Notes under the pieces: model-generated
What the model was told of the DNA's origin: nothing
Database searches by the model: none
What the model saw: the letters and a program-made list of their open reading frames with translations, nothing else
Source of the DNA: Alysiella sp.
GTDB taxonomy: Bacteria; Pseudomonadota; Gammaproteobacteria; Burkholderiales; Neisseriaceae
Direction: 5' to 3'
Assembly: GCF_030525755.1 (NCBI RefSeq)
Contig: NZ_JAUNEC010000012.1
Span: 1-39,967 of the forward strand
Length of the DNA stretch: 39,967 bases
Shown: one piece after another, positions 15,322 through 23,331 of the stretch
Layout of the letters: each line of letters starts with the position of its first letter
Numbering within the stretch: the first letter of the stretch is position 1
Program-made: the position numbers and the translations under genes

Positions 15322-16155
15322 TTAACCTTTGTTAGAGTAGCGGCGGCGAACAATCATATTGTCCGTGCGTTTGTTGTTACGAGTGCGATAGCCTTTGGCA
15401 GGAGTACCCCATGGGCTAACGGGTTCGCGTGCTTCGCCTGTGCGACCTTCACCACCACCATGTGGGTGGTCTACTGGGTTCATCACCACACCGCGTACGG
15501 TTGGGCGAATACCACGCCAACGGTTGGCACCTGCTTTACCGATTTTTTTCAGGCTTTGCTCTTCGTTGCCCACTTCACCGATGGTGGCGCGGCAATCAAC
15601 GTGAATGCGGCGAACTTCGCCAGAACGCAAACGCACTTGGGCGTAAATGCCTTCTTTTGCCAACAACACTGCAGAAGCACCAGCAGAACGCGCGATTTGT
15701 GCGCCTTTACCAGGTTTCATTTCAATGCAGTGAATGGTGGTACCAACAGGAATGTTGCGGATTGGCAAAGTGTTGCCCACTTTGATGGCGGCTTCTGCAC
15801 CGCTTACCAATACTGCACCTGCCTGAATACCGCGTGGGGCGATGATGTAACGGCGTTCACCGTCTGCATAGCACAACAATGCGATGTGTGCGGTGCGGTT
15901 GGGGTCGTATTCAATGCGCTCTACTTTGGCAGGAATGCCATCTTTATTGCGTTTGAAGTCCACAACGCGGTAATGGTGTTTATGACCACCACCTTTGTGG
16001 CGTGTGGTAATGTGACCGTTGTTGTTGCGACCTGCGGTGGTTTTTTGTTTTTCCAACAAAGGAGCGTAAGCTGCGCCTTTGTACAAACCTTCAGTTACCA
16101 CACGCACCATGCCGCGACGACCTGCAGAGGTCGGTTTCATTTTTACGATAGCCAT
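15322..16155 (-). CDS. rplB: 50S ribosomal protein L2
   Basis: A 277-residue core protein of the large subunit, needed for subunit joining and peptidyl transferase activity. It begins MAIVKMKPTSAGRRGMVRVV and has the conserved C-terminal block GVVMNPVDHPHGGGEGRTGE with the key histidine region. Length and all blocks are normal. It begins two bases after the rplW stop. Confidence 0.98.
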   Translation of the reverse strand: MAIVKMKPTSAGRRGMVRVVTEGLYKGAAYAPLLEKQKTTAGRNNNGHITTRHKGGGHKHHYRVVDFKRNKDGIPAKVERIEYDPNRTAHIALLCYADGERRYIIAPRGIQAGAVLVSGAEAAIKVGNTLPIRNIPVGTTIHCIEMKPGKGAQIARSAGASAVLLAKEGIYAQVRLRSGEVRRIHVDCRATIGEVGNEEQSLKKIGKAGANRWRGIRPTVRGVVMNPVDHPHGGGEGRTGEAREPVSPWGTPAKGYRTRNNKRTDNMIVRRRYSNKG

Positions 16156-16157
16156 GC

Positions 16158-16472
16158 TTATTCCTTATCTGCAGCGGCTGCGGCTGCTTCCAAATCCAGC
16201 TCTTGACCTGCAACCAAGCTAACATAGGCTTTTTTCACATCGCTGCGGCGACCCAATGTGCGACCAAAGCGTTTGGTTTTGCCTTTGGTAGTGGTGGTCG
16301 TTACAGAGGCAACCTGAACATTAAACAACAATTCTACTGCTGCTTTGATTTCGGTTTTGGTTGCGTCTTTCAATACTTTGAAAACCATTTGGTTGCGTTT
16401 TTCAGCCAGCATATTGCTTTTTTCTGAAACAATAGGAGCCAAAATCACTTTCATTAAACGTTCTTGGTTCAT
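16158..16472 (-). CDS. rplW: 50S ribosomal protein L23
   Basis: A 104-residue large-subunit protein at the tunnel exit, the docking site of trigger factor and SRP. It starts MNQERLMKVILAPIVSEKSN and has FKVLKDATKTEIKAAVELLF and KRFGRTLGRRSDVKKAYVSL. The start at 16472 is preferred over the ATG at 16478: GAGGAG stands eight bases before the former but only two before the latter, and it gives an ATGA overlap with the rplD stop. The tail has an unusual Ala-rich end (LEAAAAAADKE). Confidence 0.96.
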   Translation of the reverse strand: MNQERLMKVILAPIVSEKSNMLAEKRNQMVFKVLKDATKTEIKAAVELLFNVQVASVTTTTTKGKTKRFGRTLGRRSDVKKAYVSLVAGQELDLEAAAAAADKE

Positions 16473-17089
16473 ACCCATTGCTCCTCTAATTGTGCAACAG
16501 CGTCCTTAGTCAGCACCACTTTTTTGTAGCGCAACAAGCTGTAAGGGTCGGTTTGCGTGGCTTCCAGCACCAATACATTGGGCAAATTGCGTGAAGACAA
16601 GTACACGTTTTCGTCCAATTGTTTGGTGATGAACAAAACTTGTTCCATGCCCAAATTTTTCACTTGTTCAGCAAATTCTTTGGTTTTGGGTGTCGCGGCA
16701 GACAAAGTGTCAATCACAAACAAACGCTCATCGCGTACCAATTGAGACAAAATGGTTGCCATGCCTGCACGGTACATTTTGCGGTTCACTTTTTGTGTGA
16801 AGTTTTCATCGGGTTTGTTTGGGAATGCGCGACCACCTTTACGCCACAATGGTGATGAGGTCATACCAGAACGGGCGCGACCTGTACCTTTTTGACGCCA
16901 AGGTTTTTTGGTAGAGTGTTTCACTTCGGCACGGGTTTTTTGGGCGCGGTTGCCTGAACGGGCATTTGCCAAATAAGCCGTAACCAGTTGGTGAACCAAT
17001 GCTTCGTTGTATTCACGGGCAAACAAGGCATCAGAAACGGCAACACTGCCTGAAACTTGACCTTGTGCATTAATCAGTTTCAATTCCAT
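16469..17089 (-). CDS. rplD: 50S ribosomal protein L4
   Basis: A 206-residue large-subunit protein whose loop reaches the exit tunnel. It has RSGNRAQKTRAEVKHSTKKP followed by WRQKGTGRARSGMTSSPLWR, the tunnel loop, and a normal C-terminal domain. In gammaproteobacteria L4 also represses its own operon by binding the leader; whether that happens here is unknown. It shares one base with the rplC stop and its own stop overlaps rplW. Confidence 0.97.
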   Translation of the reverse strand: MELKLINAQGQVSGSVAVSDALFAREYNEALVHQLVTAYLANARSGNRAQKTRAEVKHSTKKPWRQKGTGRARSGMTSSPLWRKGGRAFPNKPDENFTQKVNRKMYRAGMATILSQLVRDERLFVIDTLSAATPKTKEFAEQVKNLGMEQVLFITKQLDENVYLSSRNLPNVLVLEATQTDPYSLLRYKKVVLTKDAVAQLEEQWV

Positions 17090-17736
17090 TACGCACCTGC
17101 TTTCTTCACGCTGTGGCGAACGACCACGTTGCTGTTTGCTGCACCAGGAACGGCACCTTTAACCAACAACAGGTTGCGCTCCACATCAACACGAATGATT
17201 TCCAAGTGTTGCACGGTAGATTGGGTGTTGCCGTATTGACCTGCCATGCGTTTGCCAGGGAATACGCGACCAGGATCTTGCGCCATACCAATGGAACCAG
17301 GCACACGGTGCGAACGGGAGTTACCGTGAGAGGTACGTTGTGCGCCGAAGTTGTGGCGTTTGATGGTACCAGAGAAACCTTTACCTTTGCTGGTGCCAGT
17401 TACATCAACCAACTGACCTGCTTGGAACAATTCTACGGTAACAACATCGCCTGCTTTCAATTCGGCGGCTTTTTCTTCAGAAACGCGGAATTCGTGCAAG
17501 CCACGACCTGCTTCTACACCTGCTTTGGCAAAGTGTCCAGCTTCGGGTTTGTTCACACGATTGGCTTTTTTCTGACCAAAGGTAACTTGTACGGCGGTGT
17601 AGCCGTCTGTTTCTTTGGTTTTTACTTGGGTAACGCGATTGGCAGTCATTTCCAACACGGTTACAGGGATAGATGCACCCTGTTCGGTAAACACGCGGGT
17701 CATGCCTACTTTGCGTCCAACCAGACCTAAAGTCAT
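17089..17736 (-). CDS. rplC: 50S ribosomal protein L3
   Basis: A 215-residue protein that reaches the peptidyl transferase centre. It starts MTLGLVGRKVGMTRVFTEQG and has GTSKGKGFSGTIKRHNFGAQ and GNSRSHRVPGSIGMAQDPGR, the conserved central block with the methylated glutamine site. It is the first gene of this run; rpsJ (S10), which normally precedes it, is not within the 290 bases upstream, where a gene on the other strand begins. Confidence 0.97.
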   Translation of the reverse strand: MTLGLVGRKVGMTRVFTEQGASIPVTVLEMTANRVTQVKTKETDGYTAVQVTFGQKKANRVNKPEAGHFAKAGVEAGRGLHEFRVSEEKAAELKAGDVVTVELFQAGQLVDVTGTSKGKGFSGTIKRHNFGAQRTSHGNSRSHRVPGSIGMAQDPGRVFPGKRMAGQYGNTQSTVQHLEIIRVDVERNLLLVKGAVPGAANSNVVVRHSVKKAGA

Positions 17737-17760
17737 GATTTTTTCCTTGTTAGATTAAGG

Positions 17761-17857
17761 GATTGCCTGCGATTGGGCAATCTTTAATGGACATAAAAAA
17801 TTTCTTGGCATTTCTGCCAAGGCGACTAATATAACATGATTCTATTAAAATACACAA
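17761..17857 (-). promoter_or_regulatory. Leader region of the rplC operon: possible promoter and two hairpins
   Basis: On the minus strand a possible promoter has -35 TTGTGT (17852-17857) and -10 TATATT (17828-17833), 18 bases apart. Next comes a hairpin, CTTGGCA/TGCCAAG (17804-17821), followed by a run of T, which is a terminator shape, and then GATTGCC/GGCAATC (17761-17782). Because the promoter guess would start the RNA at the first hairpin, either the true promoter is further up or the hairpin is a left-over terminator or attenuator. The rest of 17858-18025 holds only an imperfect uptake sequence. Confidence 0.45.
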
Positions 17858-18025
17858 GAAAATCTTTTTATTTCAAACGCCAATGTGGATTTTGGCTTAT
17901 GATTGATTGTGGCATACATTGAACAGGCTGTCTAAAATCCAAAATTGGGTATAAATTGATTGAAATTTGACTGAACATCTCTGTTTAATTATCATAAATG
18001 ATTTTCAACAGAAAGGCAGAAACAA

Positions 18026-18313
18026 ATGACGGCGATTTTGGGTATTTTATTGCTGATTGTATCCATTGCGTATTTAGTTTATTGGGTTAAATCGTTAATT
18101 ATCATGAAACACGAAGTTGTGTTTTTGATTTTGGGCATTTTCTTATCACCTTTTGCTCAAATTGGTTTTATGCTGACCAAACGCGATACGATTGAAGATG
18201 AACAAGCTACTACTTTGAAGCGTTATTTCATGGTATCTGTTGCTTTATTTGTGCTGTATTTTGTGTTTACATTTATGGCATTGAGTCAAGTTGCGGCACA
18301 ACAAGCGATGTAA
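18026..18313 (+). CDS. Small three-helix membrane protein, unknown function
   Basis: A 95-residue protein with three hydrophobic segments (about residues 3-27, 32-50 and 67-88) separated by a short charged loop KRDTIEDEQATTLKR. No family was recognised. An AGAAAGGCAG ribosome site precedes the ATG by about six bases, and a clear uptake-sequence terminator follows, so it looks like a real single-gene unit. It lies divergent from the rplC operon. Confidence 0.7.
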   Translation: MTAILGILLLIVSIAYLVYWVKSLIIMKHEVVFLILGIFLSPFAQIGFMLTKRDTIEDEQATTLKRYFMVSVALFVLYFVFTFMALSQVAAQQAM

Positions 18314-18334
18314 ATTTGATTTCAATCTATGCAA

Positions 18335-18372
18335 AAGGCTGCCTGAAACTTTTCAGGCAGCCTTAAATTATT
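18335..18372 (+). terminator. Terminator made of an inverted uptake-sequence pair
   Basis: AAGGCTGCCTGAAA (18335-18348) and TTTCAGGCAGCCTT (18351-18364) form a perfect 14-base stem with a two-base gap, followed by AAATTATTTTT. It ends the small membrane protein gene and may also serve the convergent zipA gene. Confidence 0.8.
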
Positions 18373-18381
18373 TTTAGGACA

Positions 18382-19755
18382 TCACATAAACAAGCGTTTT
18401 GCCAATGGGCTGGCAGGTTCTATACCCATACTTTCCATTTCACGTTGTAAAGTACCAATGTAATCACGCACTTCTTTAAGCCATTCAGTTGAAAGTGGTT
18501 GAATTTGGTCATCAACCAAATCCAAGTTTAAATCGCCTGATAATTTAACTGCCAAACTCATAAATTGGTTGAAATTTTTTTCTCCTGTGGGTACTCGTGT
18601 GATGTCAAACAGCATACTGAAGCCTTTATAGGCTTGGCTGGACAATAAGGCTTCGGTAAACGCGCTACCGTCTAATGCCACAATACTGTATCGTGTATCA
18701 CCGTTTTCCGCAGCATAAGTGAATGTGCCGTCTGTTTGCAATGCAAAACCGTAGCGTTCCAAAGCTTGACGCAATTCCACGCCCAAAACACCTGTACGCG
18801 ATACCAAATGAATGGCAATGGTTTGGTCTACACGTGCGCACAATTCGTCTAATTTAACGGCTTGTGCCAAAAATTCGGTTGGGTCTTCTACTGCGGCACG
18901 ACCGTCCATCTTTTCGGCAAATTGATGCACTTGGGCAGCAAAATGGCGCAATTCATCAATCGCCACTAAACCATTACGGCTGATGCTTTGCAAACCAATG
19001 ACAAAGGCTTGATAAGCCACACCTGGAATGGGTTCGGCAGCCTGAAAACGCCCATCTAGGGTGCAAGCGACCATTTGGAAACGGTGTTTACCCGATAAAC
19101 GCGGCACAACTTGTAATTCTTTGGCTTCATACAAACCAATATAAGCCATATAATCAAAGCGTTTATCAAACCATTGCAAATCGGTACATGCCAAATCGTT
19201 TAAATCCAATAAGGTGCGACGTTTGTCGCTGCTTTCGGTAAAACGTTTTTCGTATTTTAAAGCAGTGGCATCGGGGGCAGTCAATTCAAAATCTGGCGTT
19301 TCTGCTGCATTGATGACAATGTGGTCTTCAATTGTTTCTGCTTCTGCTGTATCCTGATGTTCAAGCCGCCTGAATGACGATGCTTCAGTAACTTCAATCA
19401 ATTCAGCCACTTCATGATGTGATGGCTCTGGTTGCATTTTGTTGGCATCTTCAACAGAAACGATTGTGTTTTGTTCTGATTCGGGCTGTTGTGGTGCAAT
19501 GTGTTCGTCAAACAATGAAGGGATAGCACTTGTTTGAATGGGCGCACGGTGCAGTTTTTCGCCAGTATCTGCACCAAAAAATTGTCCATCGCGCACCGAT
19601 GCAGTTTTCACTTCCATTAACACATCTTGGTCGGCATGACCAAATTGGCGGCGGATTTTTTTACGGTATTGATTTTCTTGATACATATTGTAGCCTGCCA
19701 CCACAATCAATACGAGCAGCAGCACCACAATTAAAGTCAGGAAATTCGGATTCAT
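18382..19755 (-). CDS. zipA: Cell division protein ZipA
   Basis: ZipA anchors FtsZ to the inner membrane early in division. The 457-residue protein has one N-terminal membrane helix (about residues 7-22) followed by YNMYQENQYRKKIRRQFGHA, a segment typical of neisserial ZipA. Next comes a long acidic linker rich in Glu, Gln, Ala and Thr (about 60-180). The C-terminal part from about residue 290 matches the FtsZ-binding domain, with FDITRVPTGEKNFNQFMSLA and VVDDQ-like LDLVDDQIQPLS. It is longer than the Escherichia coli protein (328) mostly because of the linker and a middle region. The gene lies downstream of ampD on the same strand. Confidence 0.88.
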   Translation of the reverse strand: MNPNFLTLIVVLLLVLIVVAGYNMYQENQYRKKIRRQFGHADQDVLMEVKTASVRDGQFFGADTGEKLHRAPIQTSAIPSLFDEHIAPQQPESEQNTIVSVEDANKMQPEPSHHEVAELIEVTEASSFRRLEHQDTAEAETIEDHIVINAAETPDFELTAPDATALKYEKRFTESSDKRRTLLDLNDLACTDLQWFDKRFDYMAYIGLYEAKELQVVPRLSGKHRFQMVACTLDGRFQAAEPIPGVAYQAFVIGLQSISRNGLVAIDELRHFAAQVHQFAEKMDGRAAVEDPTEFLAQAVKLDELCARVDQTIAIHLVSRTGVLGVELRQALERYGFALQTDGTFTYAAENGDTRYSIVALDGSAFTEALLSSQAYKGFSMLFDITRVPTGEKNFNQFMSLAVKLSGDLNLDLVDDQIQPLSTEWLKEVRDYIGTLQREMESMGIEPASPLAKRLFM

Positions 19756-19775
19756 AAGGTGTTCCGTAGGTTTGT

Positions 19776-19812
19776 GGCTGCCTGAAAACTGGATTGCCCT
19801 TTTCAGGCAGCC
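19776..19812. terminator. Inverted uptake-sequence pair between ampD and zipA
   Basis: GGCTGCCTGAAAA (19776-19788) and TTTTCAGGCAGCC (19800-19812) pair perfectly around an 11-base loop in the gap between ampD and zipA, suggesting that the two are separate transcription units. Confidence 0.55.
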
Positions 19813-19856
19813 TTTAATTCTGTGAAATAAAGCAATTATAGCTTAATTCAGGCGTT

Positions 19857-20459
19857 TCAGGCAGCTTCAAACGCCGTTTGATTACGGTCAACTGGCAAAC
19901 CTACTGCTTGCAAATGCGCCCAATCAAAAAAATGCCCTGGGTCAGTTTTGCGTGCTGGGGCGATGTCTTGATGACCCGTGATTGCCGAAATGGGATAATG
20001 CTGACATAGGGCAAACAATAAGGTTTCCAATGCATCATATTGCATTTGGGTAAACGGTTCAAAGTCGCAGCCTTCTATTTCTATGCCTATGGAAAAGGCA
20101 TTGCATTTTTCGCGTCCGTGAAACGAAGACACGCCTGCATGATACGCCATGTCATCACAGGAAACGAATTGCATGATTTCACCATCACGGCGCACAAAAA
20201 AATGGCTGGATACGCGCAAATCCACAAGCTGCCTGAAAAAAGGGTGGGCATCGGGATTAATGGTGTTGGTAAACAATCGTTCTATGGCATCGCTGCCATA
20301 TTCAAAAGGGGGTAAGGAAATATTGTGCAACACAATCAGCGATATTTTTTCGCCTTCTGCACGTGAACAACAATTCGGCGAAACGCGCTGCACCGCGCCT
20401 TGCCAGCGACCGTTTTGCCAAATACAAATATCAGGTGAAACAGAAAGGGAAGACTTCAT
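19857..20459 (-). CDS. ampD: 1,6-anhydro-N-acetylmuramyl-L-alanine amidase AmpD
   Basis: A cytoplasmic zinc amidase that cuts the stem peptide from anhydro-muropeptides in cell-wall recycling. The 200-residue protein has the zinc ligands of the family: His45 in LIVLHNISLPP, His163 in TGHQDIAPARKTDPG and Asp173 in the same block, with the catalytic Lys171. The FHGREKCNAFSIGIEIEGCD block is also typical. It is cytoplasmic (no signal peptide), which separates it from AmiD-type enzymes. The start MKSSLSVSPD at 20459 fits the family opening. It lies upstream of zipA. Confidence 0.95.
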   Translation of the reverse strand: MKSSLSVSPDICIWQNGRWQGAVQRVSPNCCSRAEGEKISLIVLHNISLPPFEYGSDAIERLFTNTINPDAHPFFRQLVDLRVSSHFFVRRDGEIMQFVSCDDMAYHAGVSSFHGREKCNAFSIGIEIEGCDFEPFTQMQYDALETLLFALCQHYPISAITGHQDIAPARKTDPGHFFDWAHLQAVGLPVDRNQTAFEAA

Positions 20460-20499
20460 TCAACAACCATAATAAAATAAATATGTGATTTCAGGTAAA

Positions 20500-20608
20500 T
20501 ACAGTCGTAGAAATGAAAATGCAGTACAAGTCAACAACACCCGCCGTGTGCAAATAGTACATAAGGACGTTGGCAACGCCGTAGTGCTTTTTCAGTTCTG
20601 CGACCATA
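20500..20608. repeat. Correia-like miniature element, second end type
   Basis: Starts TACAGTCGTAGAAATGAAAA and ends GCTTTTTCAGTTCTGCGACC then ATAC; the two ends are imperfect inverted copies. The interior has CCGCCGTGTGC and GGCAACGCCGTAGTGC, the Correia-like core. It lies in the gap upstream of ampD. Confidence 0.7.
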
Positions 20609-20615
20609 CATAAAC

Positions 20616-20664
20616 AGGCTGCCTGAAACCCGTATGCATGTACAATAAGGGTTTCAGGCAGCCT
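20616..20664. terminator. Inverted uptake-sequence pair after the DUF945-like gene
   Basis: AGGCTGCCTGAAACCC (20616-20631) and GGGTTTCAGGCAGCCT (20649-20664) form a perfect 16-base stem with a 17-base loop, six bases past the stop of the minus-strand gene that ends at 20671. Confidence 0.6.
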
Positions 20665-20670
20665 ATTGGC

Positions 20671-21921
20671 TTATTTTTGCACCGAAAGTTTAATCGTTTG
20701 TCCTTCACGCACTGCTTTAAACGGTGGTGGTACTTGCATCAACATAGCGTCCCAATCTGCATCGCTCATGGGTACACCCGCCTGATTGAAGATGCCCAAG
20801 CTGTCCAATAAAGATTTGGCAACTGTTGCATTCAAACTGTATTGCAGTTTTTCAGGCAGCTTGCGCATGACTTCTTGACTGTTGGCATACTCGCCTGCTG
20901 GTACGGTTGCCGCCATATCCAAAGTAGCTTGATTGCCATTTAAGCTGACTTGATTGCCTTTGGATTCAATGCTGAAGCCATCTTTCAACATCAATAAAGC
21001 CGATTGCTCCAATTCTTTTTGAACTTCGCTGGGTTTAACGCATTCTTGTCCTTGTCGCTTGTCAAACGCCAACCATTTTTGCAAAGCAGCTTGGCTGATG
21101 CCTTTGATGTTCATATTGAATTTGAAATCATTGAATACTTGATTTTGATAACGCAAACTGCCTATGGTGGTTTCAGACAACACATCTGCCACTTTATCCG
21201 TACTGTTTTGCGTACTGGTTTGACGCAGGTTTTGCAGTTCAAATGCCATTTTGTCGGCATTCAACAGCAATTTACCCAAAGACACTTCGCCCTTGCCTGT
21301 GCCTATGGTTTGATTGAGCGCACCTTCTGATTTTACATCCATGTTTTGCAATAAAAAAATGTCTTTGCCACTGCTTTCTTTCAATGCCACTTCAGGAATG
21401 TGAAACACCCAATCGGCTGCCTGAAAACCATCTTGACCACCATTTTTGATGTTTACTGATGCAGTCATATCCGACCAAGTTAATTGACCTTGCCCACTTT
21501 CTCGCAAGCTATTGAGCGCGTATTGTCCCGCAGGAATACGGTATTGTACGCTGCCATTGCCCGACCAATTCCATTTGCTACTGGCATCAAGCAAAAAGAA
21601 CTCTTCTGCCTGTTTTTCAGGCAGTACATAAATTTTGGATTCAATTTGATAACCCGTTAAACCGCGCGAAATGGTGTCTTCACCACGCAATTTAAAATGC
21701 ACATCAGGCGAGCACAAATCAGGGATAAGGGTTGCCGTCCATTTTGCTGTGCCACCCATTAAACCCATATCGCTTTTGCCTTCAATTTGCATACGTTTAT
21801 CCTTGATGATGCTGCCATCGTAAAACGCGGCAATTTTCTTGTCGCCATACATCGCCGCACCATACGCACCCACACCTGCAATCAACAAGCCAACCACAAC
21901 AGCCATTACTGTTTTATTCAT
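20671..21921 (-). CDS. DUF945 (YdgA-like) family protein
   Basis: A 416-residue protein with one N-terminal hydrophobic helix (residues 4-24), so probably anchored in the inner membrane with the bulk in the periplasm. The plan, an anchor followed by long repeating beta-type segments such as GSVQYRIPAGQYALNSLRES and AALQKWLAFDKRQGQ, fits the DUF945/YdgA family, whose function is unknown. The assignment rests on overall shape and start, not on a catalytic motif. It is a single gene with its own hairpin terminator; the 329 bases upstream separate it from the divergent sensor operon. Confidence 0.6.
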   Translation of the reverse strand: MNKTVMAVVVGLLIAGVGAYGAAMYGDKKIAAFYDGSIIKDKRMQIEGKSDMGLMGGTAKWTATLIPDLCSPDVHFKLRGEDTISRGLTGYQIESKIYVLPEKQAEEFFLLDASSKWNWSGNGSVQYRIPAGQYALNSLRESGQGQLTWSDMTASVNIKNGGQDGFQAADWVFHIPEVALKESSGKDIFLLQNMDVKSEGALNQTIGTGKGEVSLGKLLLNADKMAFELQNLRQTSTQNSTDKVADVLSETTIGSLRYQNQVFNDFKFNMNIKGISQAALQKWLAFDKRQGQECVKPSEVQKELEQSALLMLKDGFSIESKGNQVSLNGNQATLDMAATVPAGEYANSQEVMRKLPEKLQYSLNATVAKSLLDSLGIFNQAGVPMSDADWDAMLMQVPPPFKAVREGQTIKLSVQK

Positions 21922-22146
21922 GTATTTTGGTCTCCAAAGGTGTTTTTCAGACAGCCTTGTAGTACCCTACATTATTCGGTATTGATAAAAACTACCGTGT
22001 ACTGCAAAGTAGCCTGAAAACATTAGTCTAAAAAATCGCAATCATAACACCAAAAACCCTATGCTTCACTTCAGGCAGCATAAATTAAAAATTCATTTAT
22101 ATATCAATAATATGAATATAATAAGGGTAAAAATTAACACAATTTA

Positions 22147-22176
22147 TTGTTTTTTTACAACAGTTTTTCTTATAGA
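22147..22176 (+). promoter_or_regulatory. Possible promoter of the sensory operon
   Basis: TTGTTT (22147-22152) and TATAGA (22171-22176) are 18 bases apart, about 75 bases before the lipoprotein start, in very AT-rich DNA. The rest of the gap 21922-22250 holds only imperfect uptake sequences and no gene. Inferred only. Confidence 0.35.
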
Positions 22177-22250
22177 ATGACAACTTTCAAATTGCTCAAA
22201 CGGCTTCAAATTTCAACAAACCCGATTATTTTTGATGACGGAACAACATC

Positions 22251-23297
22251 ATGGCAAACAAATTATCCTTTTTCTCTTTGAGCATGAGCTGTTTTTTTCT
22301 TGCGGCCTGTTCGCCCAATCCTGAAACCACCGACACATCAAATACACCTTTCCCACAAGCAACGGTGGGGGCATCCATCAGCAGCATTGAAACCAATCCC
22401 TTTTTTCAGGGTATGTACCAATCCCTTGAAAAAGTGGGCAAAGAACAGAGTAACCTGAATTTGATGTTGGATCACGCCGCCAATCAACAAGACAAACAAA
22501 ACACCCAATTAGACAGCATGATTGAACGTGGCGCAAAAGCTTTGGTGGTGAATTTGGCTGATGTGAAATTTGGCGCAGAAATGGTGAAAAAATATTGCGA
22601 CAAAACAATCCCTGTGGTGTACATCAACCGTTCGCCCAGCGATAAGGCTTTGGCAAGTTGTGAAACCGCTTATTTTGTGGACGGTGATGCAGCGCAAGCG
22701 GGTGTGTTGCAAGGTTTACAAGTCTTAAAAGCATTCAAAGCCAATCCGCAATGGGATAAAAACCAAGATGGTAAAATCCAATATGCCATGATTGAGGGCA
22801 TTCCCAACCACGCAGGTGCTATGGCACGCACCAAGTGGGCTGTCGGTACAATGGAAAACTACCCCAATTTGGGTATGCCCGTAGAACAAGTCTTCCAGGA
22901 ATATGCCATGTTCCAAGCACAAGCCGCCAAAGATTTGACCACCAAATGGCTCACTCTGCCTGAATTTGCCCGTGTGGAAGTGATTTTGGCAAACAACGAC
23001 ACGATGGCTTTGGGCGCATTGGAAATTTTACAAGCCAACGGTCAAAAAGTCCCCGTTTTTGGCATTGACGGCTCAAAAGTTGCCTTAAACGCACTTCATT
23101 CAGGCAGCCTATCGGGTACAGTGTTCAATGATTTTGACGCACAATCACGTACCGCCGTTCGCATGGCAGCCAATTTAGCAGCAGGTAAACCTGTTTTAGA
23201 GGGTGTGGCTTATGGAATGGAATACAAAGTGGTGAAAATCCCATATCAAGACATTCACAGCGACAACCTAAACCAATTCATTCAAATTCAACAGTAG
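22251..23297 (+). CDS. MglB-like periplasmic sugar-binding lipoprotein
   Basis: A 348-residue lipoprotein: hydrophobic signal and lipobox LAAC with Cys20 as the lipid site. The mature part resembles the D-galactose/D-glucose-binding protein MglB over its length: TQLDSMIERGAKALVVNLAD, the calcium loop DKNQDGKIQ, GIPNHAGAMARTKWAV, EVILANNDTMALGALEIL and PVFGIDGSK. So it most likely binds a hexose. No sugar ABC permease or ATPase lies nearby. Instead the next gene, 34 bases on, encodes a membrane kinase, followed by a receiver protein. The gene order suggests that it is the ligand-sensing part of a signal relay rather than of an importer. Which sugar it binds is inferred from the family only. 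Confidence 0.88.
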   Translation: MANKLSFFSLSMSCFFLAACSPNPETTDTSNTPFPQATVGASISSIETNPFFQGMYQSLEKVGKEQSNLNLMLDHAANQQDKQNTQLDSMIERGAKALVVNLADVKFGAEMVKKYCDKTIPVVYINRSPSDKALASCETAYFVDGDAAQAGVLQGLQVLKAFKANPQWDKNQDGKIQYAMIEGIPNHAGAMARTKWAVGTMENYPNLGMPVEQVFQEYAMFQAQAAKDLTTKWLTLPEFARVEVILANNDTMALGALEILQANGQKVPVFGIDGSKVALNALHSGSLSGTVFNDFDAQSRTAVRMAANLAAGKPVLEGVAYGMEYKVVKIPYQDIHSDNLNQFIQIQQ

Positions 23298-23331
23298 CCC
23301 TGCTGCACCTACGACAAACAGGTCAAAAATT

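Noticed and set aside
15460..16206. 248-residue open frame on the plus strand opposite rplB
   Set aside because: Antisense to an essential, fully conserved ribosomal gene, with no start signal or family.
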